Shown: positions 17,869 to 27,840, counted from the stretch's first letter. The stretch: DNA of 64,000 nt from AP-15 sp963735445 (GCA_963735445.1 CAVTLC010000002.1:35891-99890); one strand, 5' to 3'. Notes: generated by a model from the letters alone, not told the origin. Program-made: numbers and translations.

Positions 17869-18822
17869 TTACTCGTTCAGCCAGCGGCGAGCGAAACCCA
17901 GCAGCCCCTGCGGCAAAAAGATGACCATTGCGATAAAGATCGCGCCGACCGGGATCAGGTAATACTGGGTCAGAAAGCGCGACAGACCCTCGCGCAACAG
18001 CAGGAAAAAGGCGGCGCCGACAATCGGTCCGACGAGGGTACCGATGCCGCCAATGACGTTGTAGATCACGGTCTCGCCCGAAACGAGAAAGAACACGAAA
18101 TCGGGGGCCGCGAACTGGTTCTGGATCGCGTAGAGAACCCCGGCGAGCCCGGCAAACAGCCCGGAGAGCATGACCGCAACGATCTTATAGCGCTCGACCG
18201 CGTAGCCGATCGCACGGGTGCGCGCCTCGTTTTCGCGGATCGACTGCAGCACCATGCCAAACGGCGATTGGGTGATGCGCCGCAATAGCAAATACGACCC
18301 GGCCACGACCGCGAGCACAAACCAGTGCAGGATCGTCGGGGTGAACGGAATCGACAATGCCGGGCCGAAACCGAGCGCCGGCTGGTCGAAGTTAAGACCG
18401 TTCTCGCCGCCTGTCACCGACGTCCAAGTAAAAATGATGACATAAAAGATCTGCGAAAAGATCAATGTCGTAATCGCAAAATAGATGTCGCGCAGCCGCG
18501 TCGAAAAATACGCGACAAAGGCGGCAACCGCGGCGGCGGCGATCAGCCCATAGAACAGCGCCAGCCACAGACTGGGCGGATGGGTGGTCAAGAGGGCTGC
18601 GGCCGCGCCATACATGCCGAGCCCAAAAAAGGCCGAATGACCAAACGAGACCATGCCGGTATAGCCGATCAGGATGTCTGACGACATCGCCAACAGGCCC
18701 CAGATCAAGATCTCGGTGACAAAACGGCGCCAGAACTCGGGGAGGACAAGGGGTGCAGCAAACAACAAGGCGATGATGACGGCGAAGCCCGTCCAAAAGA
18801 CGACGCCGTGACCCCGCCTCAT
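17869..18822 (-). CDS. livM: Branched-chain amino-acid type ABC permease LivM
   Basis: 317 residues from ATG 18822, which overlaps the livH stop by four bases. The frame is open further upstream but that part is livH. Eight to ten hydrophobic segments are visible. SSDILIGYTGMVSFGHSAFFGLGMY and IGGIGTLVGPIVGAAFFLLLREGLS are LivM signatures. Together with LivH it forms the inner-membrane channel of the transporter encoded by the five genes 17869-22596. Confidence 0.93.
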   Translation of the reverse strand: MRRGHGVVFWTGFAVIIALLFAAPLVLPEFWRRFVTEILIWGLLAMSSDILIGYTGMVSFGHSAFFGLGMYGAAAALLTTHPPSLWLALFYGLIAAAAVAAFVAYFSTRLRDIYFAITTLIFSQIFYVIIFTWTSVTGGENGLNFDQPALGFGPALSIPFTPTILHWFVLAVVAGSYLLLRRITQSPFGMVLQSIRENEARTRAIGYAVERYKIVAVMLSGLFAGLAGVLYAIQNQFAAPDFVFFLVSGETVIYNVIGGIGTLVGPIVGAAFFLLLREGLSRFLTQYYLIPVGAIFIAMVIFLPQGLLGFARRWLNE

Positions 18823-19691
18823 TTGGGGGTCGCTACAAACAAGCCGGTGGGCCGGAACAACAGGGTCACAATCAGCACGACAAACGAGACGATGACCGCC
18901 TGCGACGGGCTCACCCACAGTGAAGCGTAGGCTTCGAGGAGGCTGATAAAGATCGCCGCGGCAATCGATCCGCCGAGGCTTCCCATGCCGCCGACCACGA
19001 CGACGATAAAGGCGCGCAGGATCCAGCTTGTCCCCATCGTCGCGTCGACGCCGACCAAGGGGCCGAATAGGACACCGCTCGCCGCCGCCATCGCAGAGCC
19101 GATCGCGAACACTGCGGTCAACACCCACGGCACCGGGATGCCCATCGATTGCGCCATTACCCGGTCCTGGGTGGTGGCGCGGATCCAGATGCCCCAGGTG
19201 CCAAATTTGAGAAACAACCAAAAGCCGCCAATGATCGCCGCCGACAGCAGGGCGATGACCACCCGGTACCAAGGATAATCAAGATAAAACAAAGTAAAGT
19301 GGCCGCCGATAGGCTCGGAGATTTTGCGCGCCACCGGGCCGAACTGCCACAGCGCGTAGTTCTGCAATACCAGCGACACGCCGAAAGTCGCCAAGATCGT
19401 CGTCAGCGGGTCGCGGCCGATCAACGGCCGCAATGTGACGAGGTAGATCGCCGCTCCAAGCAGCCCGATCAGCACCGTTGCTGAAATCAGCGCGAGCCAG
19501 AAATTACCGGTCGCCGCCAGGGTCAGTACGCCGACATAGGCGCCCAACATGAACAATTCGCCATGGGCGAAATTGACGACGTCCATGATGCCGAAAATCA
19601 AGGTCAGCCCGGACGACACCAGAGCCAGAATCATCCCGGTCACGATGCCGTTGATCGTCTGGATCAGAAGCTGGTCGAGCGGAATGCTCAC
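18819..19691 (-). CDS. livH: Branched-chain amino-acid type ABC permease LivH
   Basis: 290 residues, typical length. IFGIMDVVNFAHGELFMLGAY is the LivH hallmark, followed by GRDPLTTILATFGVSLVLQN and VVVVGGMGSLGGSIAAAIFI. It starts one base after the livF stop and overlaps livM by four bases, so the operon is tightly coupled. Substrate is not defined by the permease. Confidence 0.94.
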   Translation of the reverse strand: MSIPLDQLLIQTINGIVTGMILALVSSGLTLIFGIMDVVNFAHGELFMLGAYVGVLTLAATGNFWLALISATVLIGLLGAAIYLVTLRPLIGRDPLTTILATFGVSLVLQNYALWQFGPVARKISEPIGGHFTLFYLDYPWYRVVIALLSAAIIGGFWLFLKFGTWGIWIRATTQDRVMAQSMGIPVPWVLTAVFAIGSAMAAASGVLFGPLVGVDATMGTSWILRAFIVVVVGGMGSLGGSIAAAIFISLLEAYASLWVSPSQAVIVSFVVLIVTLLFRPTGLFVATPK

Positions 19692-19692
19692 G

Positions 19693-20487
19693 TCAGACGC
19701 CGAGATATTGGTGAATTACAGCGTCATCGACATGCAATTGCGCCGCCAGGGCATGATGCCTGACTTCGCCTTTCTCGATGAAATAAACCCGCTGGCTGGC
19801 TTGGAGGGTCAACGGCACGTTCTGCTCGACCAGAAGCACCGCCACCCCCTCGCGATGCAGGACATCGATGATATCGCGGATCTGCGAGACCATGCGCGGC
19901 ATCAGCCCTTCGGTGGGCTCGTCGAGGAGGATGATTTTGGGCTCCAGCATCATTGCCCGCGCAATCGCCAGCATTTGCTGCTCGCCGCCTGACAAGGTGC
20001 CGCCGGCCTGGTTGCGCCGCTCTGCCAGCACTGGGAAATAGGCGTAGACCTTGTCGAGCAGCTCGGCTTTACGCGGCTTGCCGACGCCATGCCGGTCGAG
20101 CCCGACGCGTAGGTTTTCGAGCACCGTCAACAGCGGGAAGATGCGGCGGTCCTCCGGCACATAGCCGATTCCGAGCCGCGCCAGGCGATGCGGCGGCAAT
20201 TTGCTGACGCTGAACCCTTCGAAGCGGACGTCGCCGCCGCTCGGATGCACGATGCCGGCGATTGCCTTTAAGGTCGTGCTTTTGCCGACGCCATTGCGGC
20301 CGAGCAGGCCGACGACTTCGCCCTGCCCGACCGTGAGCGAAACGCCATGCAAGATGTGGCTCTTGCCGTAATAGGTATGGATGCCGTCGACCGCGAGGAG
20401 TTCCGCCGTGGCTGGCAGCGGGCCGCCGTTCACCGGCTCACCCGCGACGCCGGCATCGCTCAGAGCTACTCCCGCGCCGTCGCTCAT
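19693..20487 (-). CDS. livF: ABC transporter ATP-binding protein LivF
   Basis: 264 residues. Walker A GRNGVGKST, signature LSGGEQQMLAIARAM, Walker B IILLDEP and the family motif EGLMPRMV. About 30 extra N-terminal residues precede the ATPase core. It starts within the livG stop codon (four-base overlap). With LivG it powers the importer on the cytoplasmic side. Confidence 0.94.
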   Translation of the reverse strand: MSDGAGVALSDAGVAGEPVNGGPLPATAELLAVDGIHTYYGKSHILHGVSLTVGQGEVVGLLGRNGVGKSTTLKAIAGIVHPSGGDVRFEGFSVSKLPPHRLARLGIGYVPEDRRIFPLLTVLENLRVGLDRHGVGKPRKAELLDKVYAYFPVLAERRNQAGGTLSGGEQQMLAIARAMMLEPKIILLDEPTEGLMPRMVSQIRDIIDVLHREGVAVLLVEQNVPLTLQASQRVYFIEKGEVRHHALAAQLHVDDAVIHQYLGV

Positions 20488-21281
20488 GTCTTCAGATAAA
20501 CCTCGACAACCCGCGGGTTCTTCTGGATCTCGGCGGGCAGCCCCTCGGCTAAAATCTCGCCGTGATGAAATACGGTGATCCGGTCGGCCAATCCCATCAC
20601 CACCTGCATGTCGTGCTCGACGATCAGGATGGTCAGGTTCTCCGCAATGCGGCGCACCAGCTGCATCGTATCGTGGGTTTCGGCCGCACTCATTCCGGCG
20701 GTCGGCTCGTCGAGGCAGAGCAACTGCGGCTCGGTCGCCAGCGCGATCGCGATCTCGAGCGTCCGCTGCTCACCATGCGACAGGTTGGCGGCTAGTTCGC
20801 CGGCCTTGTCGAGAAGGCCGACCGCATCGAGCGCCGCCTCGGCTTTTTCGATGACATCGCGATGCGAGCGATGATGGGTCAACAGGCTCCAGCCGTGCCG
20901 CCGCGATTGAGCGGCGATGCGGGCGTTTTCGAGGACAGTCGCACTCGGCAGGATGTTCGTGATTTGGTAGGAGCGGGCGATGCCTTTTTGCGAGATCTTG
21001 TTGGGAGGCAGCCCGGTGACGTCCTGCCCGGCAAACCGGATCGCTCCCGATGACGGGCGCAAAACCCCGGTAAGACAGTTGAAAAAAGTGCTCTTTCCGG
21101 CGCCATTCGGGCCGATAATGGCGCGGATTTCGCCGCGCGCGATCGCGAAGTTGACCTGATTGAGCGCGGTCAGCCCGCCGAAGCGGATCGTCAGATCTTC
21201 AGTGTACAACAGCGCAGCCGCCGCGCCGCCCTCGGCACTCTCCGCCCGGGACGGCGTCGTCAGCAGCGCGTCCGCAGTCAC
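20484..21281 (-). CDS. livG: ABC transporter ATP-binding protein LivG
   Basis: 265 residues. Walker A GPNGAGKST, signature LSHGEQRTLEIAIAL, Walker B LLCLDEP and the H-loop in LIVEHDM. LivG type is shown by the IRFAGQDVTGLPPNKISQKGIARSYQI stretch after Walker A. A short acidic/Ala-rich N-terminal extension precedes the core. It follows the substrate-binding protein by 34 bases. Confidence 0.94.
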   Translation of the reverse strand: MTADALLTTPSRAESAEGGAAAALLYTEDLTIRFGGLTALNQVNFAIARGEIRAIIGPNGAGKSTFFNCLTGVLRPSSGAIRFAGQDVTGLPPNKISQKGIARSYQITNILPSATVLENARIAAQSRRHGWSLLTHHRSHRDVIEKAEAALDAVGLLDKAGELAANLSHGEQRTLEIAIALATEPQLLCLDEPTAGMSAAETHDTMQLVRRIAENLTILIVEHDMQVVMGLADRITVFHHGEILAEGLPAEIQKNPRVVEVYLKT

Positions 21282-21315
21282 TTAAGGTCAATCGACATCT
21301 AAAGTGTCAGCCGTC

Positions 21316-22596
21316 TTATGCTTGGGCAAAGTGGCAAGCCGGCGGCACAATCGTTTTGTCTTTAGGGACAGTTTCCAGAATGTGGAACTTGCCGTCATTG
21401 ACGCTGTAGATGAACTCGCGCACAAAGGCTTGGTGGTCTGCGGCGCGCAGCGTCTTGTCGCCCTGCGGAAAATCGTAACCCTCTTTCATCTCGAGACCTT
21501 CGAGAGCCTCGATCAGCTTGTCGGTATCAGGGCGACCCTGAAACTTGGACTTCTCGATCCCGAGTTTGAGACAGTTCATCGCCTCGAAATTTGATTGCAC
21601 ATAGCGGTCGGGGAGCGGCCCCGAGGGGTCGATCGCCTTCAGCCGCTTCACGGCGTCGTCGAAAAACGCGTGGTTGTAGGGCGTATCGAGCGGCGGGTCG
21701 AAGACCGGGATATAGCGGTTGATCGCGACAAACCCGTCGATCTTGTGACCAAGCGCCGGCAGGTTAGTGGATTCGCAGACGGCGCCATCCCCGGCCATCT
21801 TGTATTTCTTGGTGAGGCCAAGATCGAAGGCTTGGTTGCCGATCGTCACCCCGTCCTTACCAAAGAAGATCAGGAATAAGCCGTCGAAATCGCCGTTGAT
21901 CTTGGACAGGAACGGCGTCATGTCGGCGGTGCCGATCGGGATGCCGGTGCCGCCGACAACCTCGCCGCCCTGCTTCTTGATCTCCGCGGCATACGCATCG
22001 CGGGTCGATTGGCCCCAGGCATAGTCGGCATAGGCGATGTGCCATTTCTTGCCGATCTTGTTGACGAGATATGGCGCGAAGGCGACCGCCTGGGCCGGGG
22101 CATAATCGTAGGGGCGGAAACTGTAGCGGTTGCACTTGCTGCCGGTGATCGTCGTGTCGAGGCAGACGCTGATCATGTTGATGACTTTGCGCTGCTGATA
22201 GAGCGGCATGCAGGCGAGGCAGATGTTCGATAAGACGCCGCCGACGTTAGCGTCGACCCGGTCTTCGTCGAGCAATTTCTCGGTTTTGCGGCGACCGACA
22301 TCGGGCTTTGACTCGTCGTCTTCGGCGATCAGCTGAACCTCGCGGCCGAGGAGCCCGCCCGATTTGTTGATCCGGTCGACCGCCATTTGCAGTCCGACGA
22401 GCGCGGTTTTGCCGACGGCCGCGCCAGCACCGGAGAGCGGCTGGATACTGCCGATCTTGTAGGGGTTGGACGCCGCCAAGCCAAAGCGCAGCGGCATCGG
22501 GGCCATTATTGTCGCCAGCCCGCCGACCGCACCCCAACCGACCACACGGCGGCGCGTCACTCCGGAATTGCCTAAGATTTTACCAACGTCGCCCAT
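21316..22596 (-). CDS. ABC transporter substrate-binding protein, Tat-exported
   Basis: 426 residues of the periplasmic binding fold type I (LivJ/AmiC type): YKIGSIQPLSGAGAAVGKTALVGLQMAVDRIN, then AYADYAWGQSTRDAYAAEIKKQGG. The N-terminus TRRRVVGWGAVGGLA is a twin-arginine-like signal. It is the receptor of the downstream livGFHM genes. Members with this sequence type bind amides, urea or aromatic acids as well as amino acids, so the ligand is open. There is a long 268-base gap to the divergent SDR gene, where the operon promoter should lie. Confidence 0.9.
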   Translation of the reverse strand: MGDVGKILGNSGVTRRRVVGWGAVGGLATIMAPMPLRFGLAASNPYKIGSIQPLSGAGAAVGKTALVGLQMAVDRINKSGGLLGREVQLIAEDDESKPDVGRRKTEKLLDEDRVDANVGGVLSNICLACMPLYQQRKVINMISVCLDTTITGSKCNRYSFRPYDYAPAQAVAFAPYLVNKIGKKWHIAYADYAWGQSTRDAYAAEIKKQGGEVVGGTGIPIGTADMTPFLSKINGDFDGLFLIFFGKDGVTIGNQAFDLGLTKKYKMAGDGAVCESTNLPALGHKIDGFVAINRYIPVFDPPLDTPYNHAFFDDAVKRLKAIDPSGPLPDRYVQSNFEAMNCLKLGIEKSKFQGRPDTDKLIEALEGLEMKEGYDFPQGDKTLRAADHQAFVREFIYSVNDGKFHILETVPKDKTIVPPACHFAQA

Positions 22597-22864
22597 TGCC
22601 GCTCCCTTCCCTGTTCGCGCAGCAAGATTTGTGCCTATTACATCGGCAGGAAGACGTCCGTCGTCGTCTCCTTACCGATTAGCTGCGGAAATGGAGCGAA
22701 ACCAAACAGCTTGTCAAGATTAACGCCACCTGACGCCACCATTGCCGGATCGGCTCCGGCCAGGCTGCCCTAGACAATCGTCGCTGCGTTGCACAACGCA
22801 GCAGCGAAATGCTGGCGATCTATGCGAGACTGGCAAGATAGATCAACCAAAAGGGGCTCCCAGC

Positions 22865-23617
22865 ATGACAGAAGAACGCCCGCTTAGCGGCAAAGTGGCG
22901 GTGGTGACCGGAGGCAGCAGCGGCATCGGTGCGGCAAGCGCGCGAATGCTCGCCGCAGCCGGAGCAAAGGTGGTGGTGGGCTACAACAAGGGTGCGGATC
23001 GCGCCGCCGCCGTGATCGCCGAACTCTCCGGCTCGGACCACAGGGCGATGCATCTCCCGCTCGAAGATACGGCGCAGATCCGCAAAGCGGCCGCCGCGGT
23101 CCGAGACCAATTCGGTCGCGCCGACATCCTGGTCAATTCCGCCGGCTTTACCCGGATGGTGCCGCACCACGATCTCGAAGCCCTCGACGACGACCTGATC
23201 GACGCGGTGCTAACCGCGAATGTGCGTGGGCCGTTTGCCACAATCCGCGCGTTTGTGCCGCTGCTTCGCCAATCGGGCGACGGCGTCATTATCAACATCT
23301 CGTCGGGGGCCGCTCAGAGCGGCACTGGGAGCTCGATCATCTACGGGGCCTCAAAGGCCGCGCTCAACACAATGAGCATGGCATTGGCGCGCGTGCTCGG
23401 CCCAGAAATCCGCGTCATCGTGGTCGCGCCCGGGATGGTCCATACCGGCTTTGTCCCCGGTCGCACCGAAGAGATGATGGCGGCGGCGGCGATGGCGACC
23501 CCGCTCAAGCGCGCGATCGAAGCCGAGGATGTGGCCAAGGCGGTCATGGCTTGCGTCACCCACCTGACGCATACGACGGGGTCGATCGTCCCGGTTGATG
23601 CCGGCCGTCACCTATAA
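22865..23617 (+). CDS. SDR-family oxidoreductase
   Basis: 250 residues from ATG 22865; the frame is open to 22742 but lacks conserved sequence there. Rossmann motif VTGGSSGIG, NSAG, catalytic Ser in INISSG and YGASK with Tyr and Lys. The NADP(H) preference and substrate cannot be told. The stop codon touches the glnD frame, but no functional link is implied. Confidence 0.9.
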   Translation: MTEERPLSGKVAVVTGGSSGIGAASARMLAAAGAKVVVGYNKGADRAAAVIAELSGSDHRAMHLPLEDTAQIRKAAAAVRDQFGRADILVNSAGFTRMVPHHDLEALDDDLIDAVLTANVRGPFATIRAFVPLLRQSGDGVIINISSGAAQSGTGSSIIYGASKAALNTMSMALARVLGPEIRVIVVAPGMVHTGFVPGRTEEMMAAAAMATPLKRAIEAEDVAKAVMACVTHLTHTTGSIVPVDAGRHL

Positions 23618-26554
23618 ATGACCGGTTTCCGCAGCTCCGCTCGGGTGAAATCCATCCTCCGCCCTCATATATCAAGCGCAATGGCAACCGCGAGCCGGTT
23701 TCGAGGCAATGTAGCACGGCTCTCGTCCGGCTTGCCGCAAGGGAGGGGTGCAATAAGCACGATCGTCAGGCAACGCGACATCATCGATCGGCAAAAGCTC
23801 AATGACGAGCTATCGGCGGTCGCGCGCTCGACCAAATCGCCGAGTCTCGACCGGGCCCCGTTGGTGGCGGTCCTCAAGACCGCTCTCGCCAAGGGGCGCG
23901 CCGAGATCCGCCGCCGTTTCGAGGAGAAAGGCGACGGCCCGGCGGTCATCCGCGAGCAATGCTTCCTGATCGATCAGTTGATCCGCGCGCTGTTCGATGT
24001 GGTCACGACGGAGCTGTATCCGCTTGCCAATCCGACCTCGGGTGAAAAGCTGGCATTGGTGGCGGTCGGCGGCTATGGCCGCGGCGAACTGGCGCCGTTC
24101 TCCGATATCGACCTGTTGTTCCTGCTGCCCTACAAGCAAACGCCGCATACTGAGCAAGTCGTCGAGTCGCTGCTTTATTTGCTCTGGGATTTGGGACTTA
24201 AAATCGGGCACGCAACGCGCTCGATCGAAGACTGCCTGCGTCATGCCAAATCCGATCTGACAATCCGCACGGGTCTTCTCGAAGCGCGTTATCTGTGGGG
24301 CGATCAGCCGCTATTTGCCGAACTCAAAAAGCGCTTTGATACCGATATCGTGCGCGGCAGCGCGGCGCAATTTATCGAGGCAAAGCTCGCCGAACGCGAT
24401 GAACGCCATCGCCGCACCGGCGACAGCCGTTACATGCTCGAGCCCAATGTCAAGGAAGGAAAGGGCGGGCTCAGAGATCTCCACACCCTGTTCTGGCTGG
24501 CGAAATATATCTACCGCATCGACGACGTCGCCAAGCTTGTCGATTTGGGCGTGCTGTCGGCCGAGGAGTTGCGCCGTTTCGCCAGGGCGCAGAACTTTTT
24601 GTGGACGGTGCGGTGCCATCTTCATTTTATTGCGGGCCGCGCCGAAGAAAGACTGACGTTCGATCTGCAGACCGAAACCGGGCGGCTGATGGGCTACACC
24701 GACCACGCGGGCAGCCGTGGGGTCGAGCGCTTTATGAAGCACTATTTCCTGATTGCGAAAGATGTCGGCGATCTGACCCGCATCTTCTGCGCGATCCTCG
24801 AAGCCGATCAGCAGCGCAAGCGGCGGCTTTCCTGGGTGCGCTGGGGCATTGGCCGGCGCGGGCTCGACGGGTTTGTGCTCGATGGCGAGCGGCTGACGAT
24901 CCCGTCGGAGGACTTTTTCGAAAAAGATCCGGTCGCTTTGATACGGCTGTTTCATGTCGCGCAGCGAACCGAGCTCGATATTCATCCGCGCGCATTGCGC
25001 CGCGCCGGCCAGTCGTTGCGCCTGATCGACGCAAAATTGCGTCAGGACCCCGAGGCCAACCGGCTCTTTCTCGAAATCCTAACTTCGCGCAAAGACCCCG
25101 AAGCGGCGCTTCGTCGTATGAACGAGGCCGGGGTTTTTGGCCGCTTCATCCCCGATTTCGGGCGTGTCGTGGCGCAAATGCAGTACGACATGTATCATCA
25201 CTACACGGTTGACGAGCACACGCTGTTCGCGATCGGGATCCTGCAAAAAATTGAGAACGGAGAGCTGAAGGACGAGTTGCCGCTGGCGACAAAGCTTTGC
25301 GGCAAGATCGTATCGCGCCGCGCGCTCTACCTCGCAGTGTTGCTGCACGATATCGCCAAGGGACGCGGCGGCGATCACTCCATCCTTGGCGAGGGCATTG
25401 CCTTAAAGCTGGGGCCGCGGCTCGGCCTCACCGCCGAAGAAACCGAAACCGTCGCGTGGCTGGTGCGCTGGCACCTGTTGATGAGCGGCACTGCCTTCAA
25501 GCGCGACATCGGCGACCCCCGTACGATTACCGACTTTGTCGATATCGTGCAGTCGCCCGAACGGCTCAAGCTGTTGCTGATCCTGACCAACGCCGATATT
25601 CGCGCGGTCGGGCCGCAGGTGTGGAACGCCTGGAAAGCGGCGCTGTTGCGCGACCTTTACCAGCGCGCCATTGAAGTGATGTCGGGGGGGCTCACCGACG
25701 AGCCGCAAGATGCGCGGATCGCGGCTGCGCAGGCGGCGGTGCGGCAGCATTTGCCGGATTTCAGCGAAGCCGAGTTCGCCGCCTTTATCAAAGCCGGTTA
25801 CCCGTTTTACTGGCTCTCTTCGCCCGCCGATGTCCACGCCCGGCATGCTCGGCTGATGCGTGAGGCGGCGGCAAGCGGCGCGCCGCTGGTTGTCGAAAAG
25901 CGTGTCGACACCGCCCGCGCGGTAACCGAGATCACGCTTTATACCGCCGACCACCCGGGATTGTTCTCCCGCATCGCGGGGGCGCTCGCGGTCAGCGGCG
26001 CCAACATCGTCGATGCGCGGATCATGACGATGTCGAACGGCATGGCGCTCGATACCTTTTGGGTTCAGGACCTCGCCGGACACGCGTTTGACCGCCCGGA
26101 CAAGCTCGCGCGGCTCGCCGTCGTGTTCGAGAATGTGCTGACCGGCGATCTGAAGCCGCATCGCGAACTGGCGCGCCCGCCGGCTTTCCCGAGCCGAATG
26201 CAGGCCTTCACGGTGGCGCCCCGCGTGCTGGTCGACAATCAGGCAAGCGCGTTGCACACGGTGATCGAGGTCAATGGCCGCGATCGGCCAGGTCTGCTGT
26301 TTGAGCTGACACGCGAACTGACCCGGCTCAACCTTCAGGTCTCAAGCGCCAAAATCTCGACCTATGGCGAAAAAGTCGTCGACGTCTTCTACGTCAAAAA
26401 CCTGTTCGGCCATAAGGTCGAGCACCCGACAAAGCTCGCCGAAATCCGTTCGACCCTGGAAGCGGTGCTGGCTCGTGCCGACAAGACCCCGGCGCCTGCC
26501 CCACCTTCAAAGATTACATCGGAGGCGGCGGAAACCGCGGCGGTAGCGGACTAG
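23618..26554 (+). CDS. glnD: [Protein-PII] uridylyltransferase / uridylyl-removing enzyme
   Basis: Up to 978 residues; the conserved part begins near residue 46. Nucleotidyltransferase domain with GGYGRGELAPFSDIDLLFL, central helical part, HD phosphohydrolase domain YLAVLLHDIAKGRGGDHS near 570, and two C-terminal ACT domains from about 770 and 880. GlnD senses glutamine and modifies PII. The ATG at 23618 gives a non-conserved leader; the expected start (S-T-I-V-R-Q-R-D-I-I-D-R) follows an ATA at 23753 that has an AGGGAGGGG ribosome-binding stretch. ATG 23681 is another option. Confidence 0.93.
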   Translation: MTGFRSSARVKSILRPHISSAMATASRFRGNVARLSSGLPQGRGAISTIVRQRDIIDRQKLNDELSAVARSTKSPSLDRAPLVAVLKTALAKGRAEIRRRFEEKGDGPAVIREQCFLIDQLIRALFDVVTTELYPLANPTSGEKLALVAVGGYGRGELAPFSDIDLLFLLPYKQTPHTEQVVESLLYLLWDLGLKIGHATRSIEDCLRHAKSDLTIRTGLLEARYLWGDQPLFAELKKRFDTDIVRGSAAQFIEAKLAERDERHRRTGDSRYMLEPNVKEGKGGLRDLHTLFWLAKYIYRIDDVAKLVDLGVLSAEELRRFARAQNFLWTVRCHLHFIAGRAEERLTFDLQTETGRLMGYTDHAGSRGVERFMKHYFLIAKDVGDLTRIFCAILEADQQRKRRLSWVRWGIGRRGLDGFVLDGERLTIPSEDFFEKDPVALIRLFHVAQRTELDIHPRALRRAGQSLRLIDAKLRQDPEANRLFLEILTSRKDPEAALRRMNEAGVFGRFIPDFGRVVAQMQYDMYHHYTVDEHTLFAIGILQKIENGELKDELPLATKLCGKIVSRRALYLAVLLHDIAKGRGGDHSILGEGIALKLGPRLGLTAEETETVAWLVRWHLLMSGTAFKRDIGDPRTITDFVDIVQSPERLKLLLILTNADIRAVGPQVWNAWKAALLRDLYQRAIEVMSGGLTDEPQDARIAAAQAAVRQHLPDFSEAEFAAFIKAGYPFYWLSSPADVHARHARLMREAAASGAPLVVEKRVDTARAVTEITLYTADHPGLFSRIAGALAVSGANIVDARIMTMSNGMALDTFWVQDLAGHAFDRPDKLARLAVVFENVLTGDLKPHRELARPPAFPSRMQAFTVAPRVLVDNQASALHTVIEVNGRDRPGLLFELTRELTRLNLQVSSAKISTYGEKVVDVFYVKNLFGHKVEHPTKLAEIRSTLEAVLARADKTPAPAPPSKITSEAAETAAVAD

Positions 26555-26583
26555 GGCGGTCCACGCCCGTCCGAAAAGAGTAG

Positions 26584-26625
26584 CACGTCGAGAAAAGACG
26601 TGGTTGGCCGGCGCGAGCCCGGCCA
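26584..26625. terminator. Two small hairpins between glnD and dnaJ
   Basis: CACGTC/GACGTG (26584-26589, 26597-26602) and TGGCCGG/CCGGCCA (26605-26611, 26619-26625) stand in tandem in the 85-base gap between convergent genes. They probably serve as terminators for both; no U-tract is seen. Confidence 0.4.
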
Positions 26626-26639
26626 CGGAGCGGCAAGAA

Positions 26640-27773
26640 CTACTCGCGCAGATCCTCGAAGAACTCTTTGACCCGAGCGAAGAAGCCTTCGCTTTCGGGG
26701 TGAGTCCGACCGCCGTCGCCTTCCTTTTCGAATTCGCGCAGCAATTCCTGCTGGCGCTTGGTCAAATTCTGGGGAGTCTCGACGATCACCTCGATAAACA
26801 TCTCGCCGCGCAATGACGAGCGCAGGACGGTCATGCCTTTGCCGCGCAGGCGGAATTGATGGCCCGATTGGGTGCCGGCCGGGACGGTGACCTTGGTGCG
26901 GCCACCCTCGACGGTGGGCACCTCGATGGCGCCGCCGAGCGCCGCAGTCGTGATCGAAATCGGCACGCGGCAATGGATATTGGCGCCGTCGCGCTGAAAG
27001 ATCGGGTGCGGCGTCACCGTTACGAAAATGTAGAGATCCCCGGCGGCGGCACCGCGCACCCCAACCTCGCCTTCGCCGGCGAGGCGAATGCGCATGCCGT
27101 CCTCGACCCCGGCGGGGATGTTGACCGAGAGGGTTTTCTCGCGCCGGACTCGGCCCTGCCCGCCGCAGGCTCGGCAAGGCTTTTCGATGACCCGGCCGGC
27201 GCCCTGGCAGGAGGTGCAGGTCCGCTCGATCGTAAAAAACCCCTGTTGCATGCGGACCCGTCCGCGGCCCTGGCAAGTCGAGCAGGTCACCGGCTTGGAG
27301 CCGGCTTCGGCGCCGCTGCCGTGGCACTGATCGCAGGCCACCAAATTCGGAACGCGAATCGTCGTTTGTTTGCCGCGAAAACTCTCTTCGAGCGAAATTT
27401 CCAGATTGTAGCGTAGGTCGCTGCCGCGGCTCGGCCCTGACTGGCCGCTGCGCCTACCGTTGTTCATAAACTCGCCGAACACCTCATCGAAGATGTCGGC
27501 AAATCCACCGGTGAAGCCAAAATCGCCGGGCCCGCGCCCGCCGCCCTGCTCAAATGCGGCATGGCCAAATCGGTCGTAGGCAGCGCGCTTCTGATCGTCC
27601 TTCAGGACGTCGTACGCCTCGTTGAGGTCTTTAAATTTTTGCTCTGCGCTCTTGTCTCCGGAATTCCGGTCCGGGTGGTACTGCATCGCGAGCTTGCGAT
27701 AGGCCCGCTTGAGATCGTCGGCGTTGGCGGATTTGGAAACGCCGAGGATCTCGTAAAAATCTTGCTTAGCCAT
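26640..27773 (-). CDS. dnaJ: Chaperone protein DnaJ
   Basis: 377 residues. J domain with YHPDRN (HPD), a Gly/Phe-rich linker to residue 100, four CxxCxGxG zinc repeats around 140-210 (CDQCHGSG, CSTCQGRG, CTSCQGAG, CRACGGQG), and the C-terminal substrate-binding domain. It delivers clients to DnaK and stimulates its ATPase. It follows dnaK with a 99-base gap that contains a hairpin. Confidence 0.97.
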   Translation of the reverse strand: MAKQDFYEILGVSKSANADDLKRAYRKLAMQYHPDRNSGDKSAEQKFKDLNEAYDVLKDDQKRAAYDRFGHAAFEQGGGRGPGDFGFTGGFADIFDEVFGEFMNNGRRSGQSGPSRGSDLRYNLEISLEESFRGKQTTIRVPNLVACDQCHGSGAEAGSKPVTCSTCQGRGRVRMQQGFFTIERTCTSCQGAGRVIEKPCRACGGQGRVRREKTLSVNIPAGVEDGMRIRLAGEGEVGVRGAAAGDLYIFVTVTPHPIFQRDGANIHCRVPISITTAALGGAIEVPTVEGGRTKVTVPAGTQSGHQFRLRGKGMTVLRSSLRGEMFIEVIVETPQNLTKRQQELLREFEKEGDGGRTHPESEGFFARVKEFFEDLRE

Positions 27774-27812
27774 TCTCGATGGGCATTCGCTCGAAGGGTT
27801 AGCTATCGCGAA

Positions 27813-27840
27813 TCACCCCGACGAAAGCCCGCCGGGGTGA
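27813..27840 (-). terminator. Intercistronic hairpin between dnaK and dnaJ
   Basis: Perfect 8-bp stem TCACCCCG/CGGGGTGA with a 12-base loop. A 12-base direct repeat, GCATTCGCTCGA, flanks it at 27783-27794 and 27843-27854. It may attenuate transcription into dnaJ or be a processing/stability element. Confidence 0.45.

Noticed and set aside
18823..19272. N-terminal extension of the livM frame
   Set aside because: It is livH read in another frame; the ATG at 18822 overlaps the livH stop as usual.
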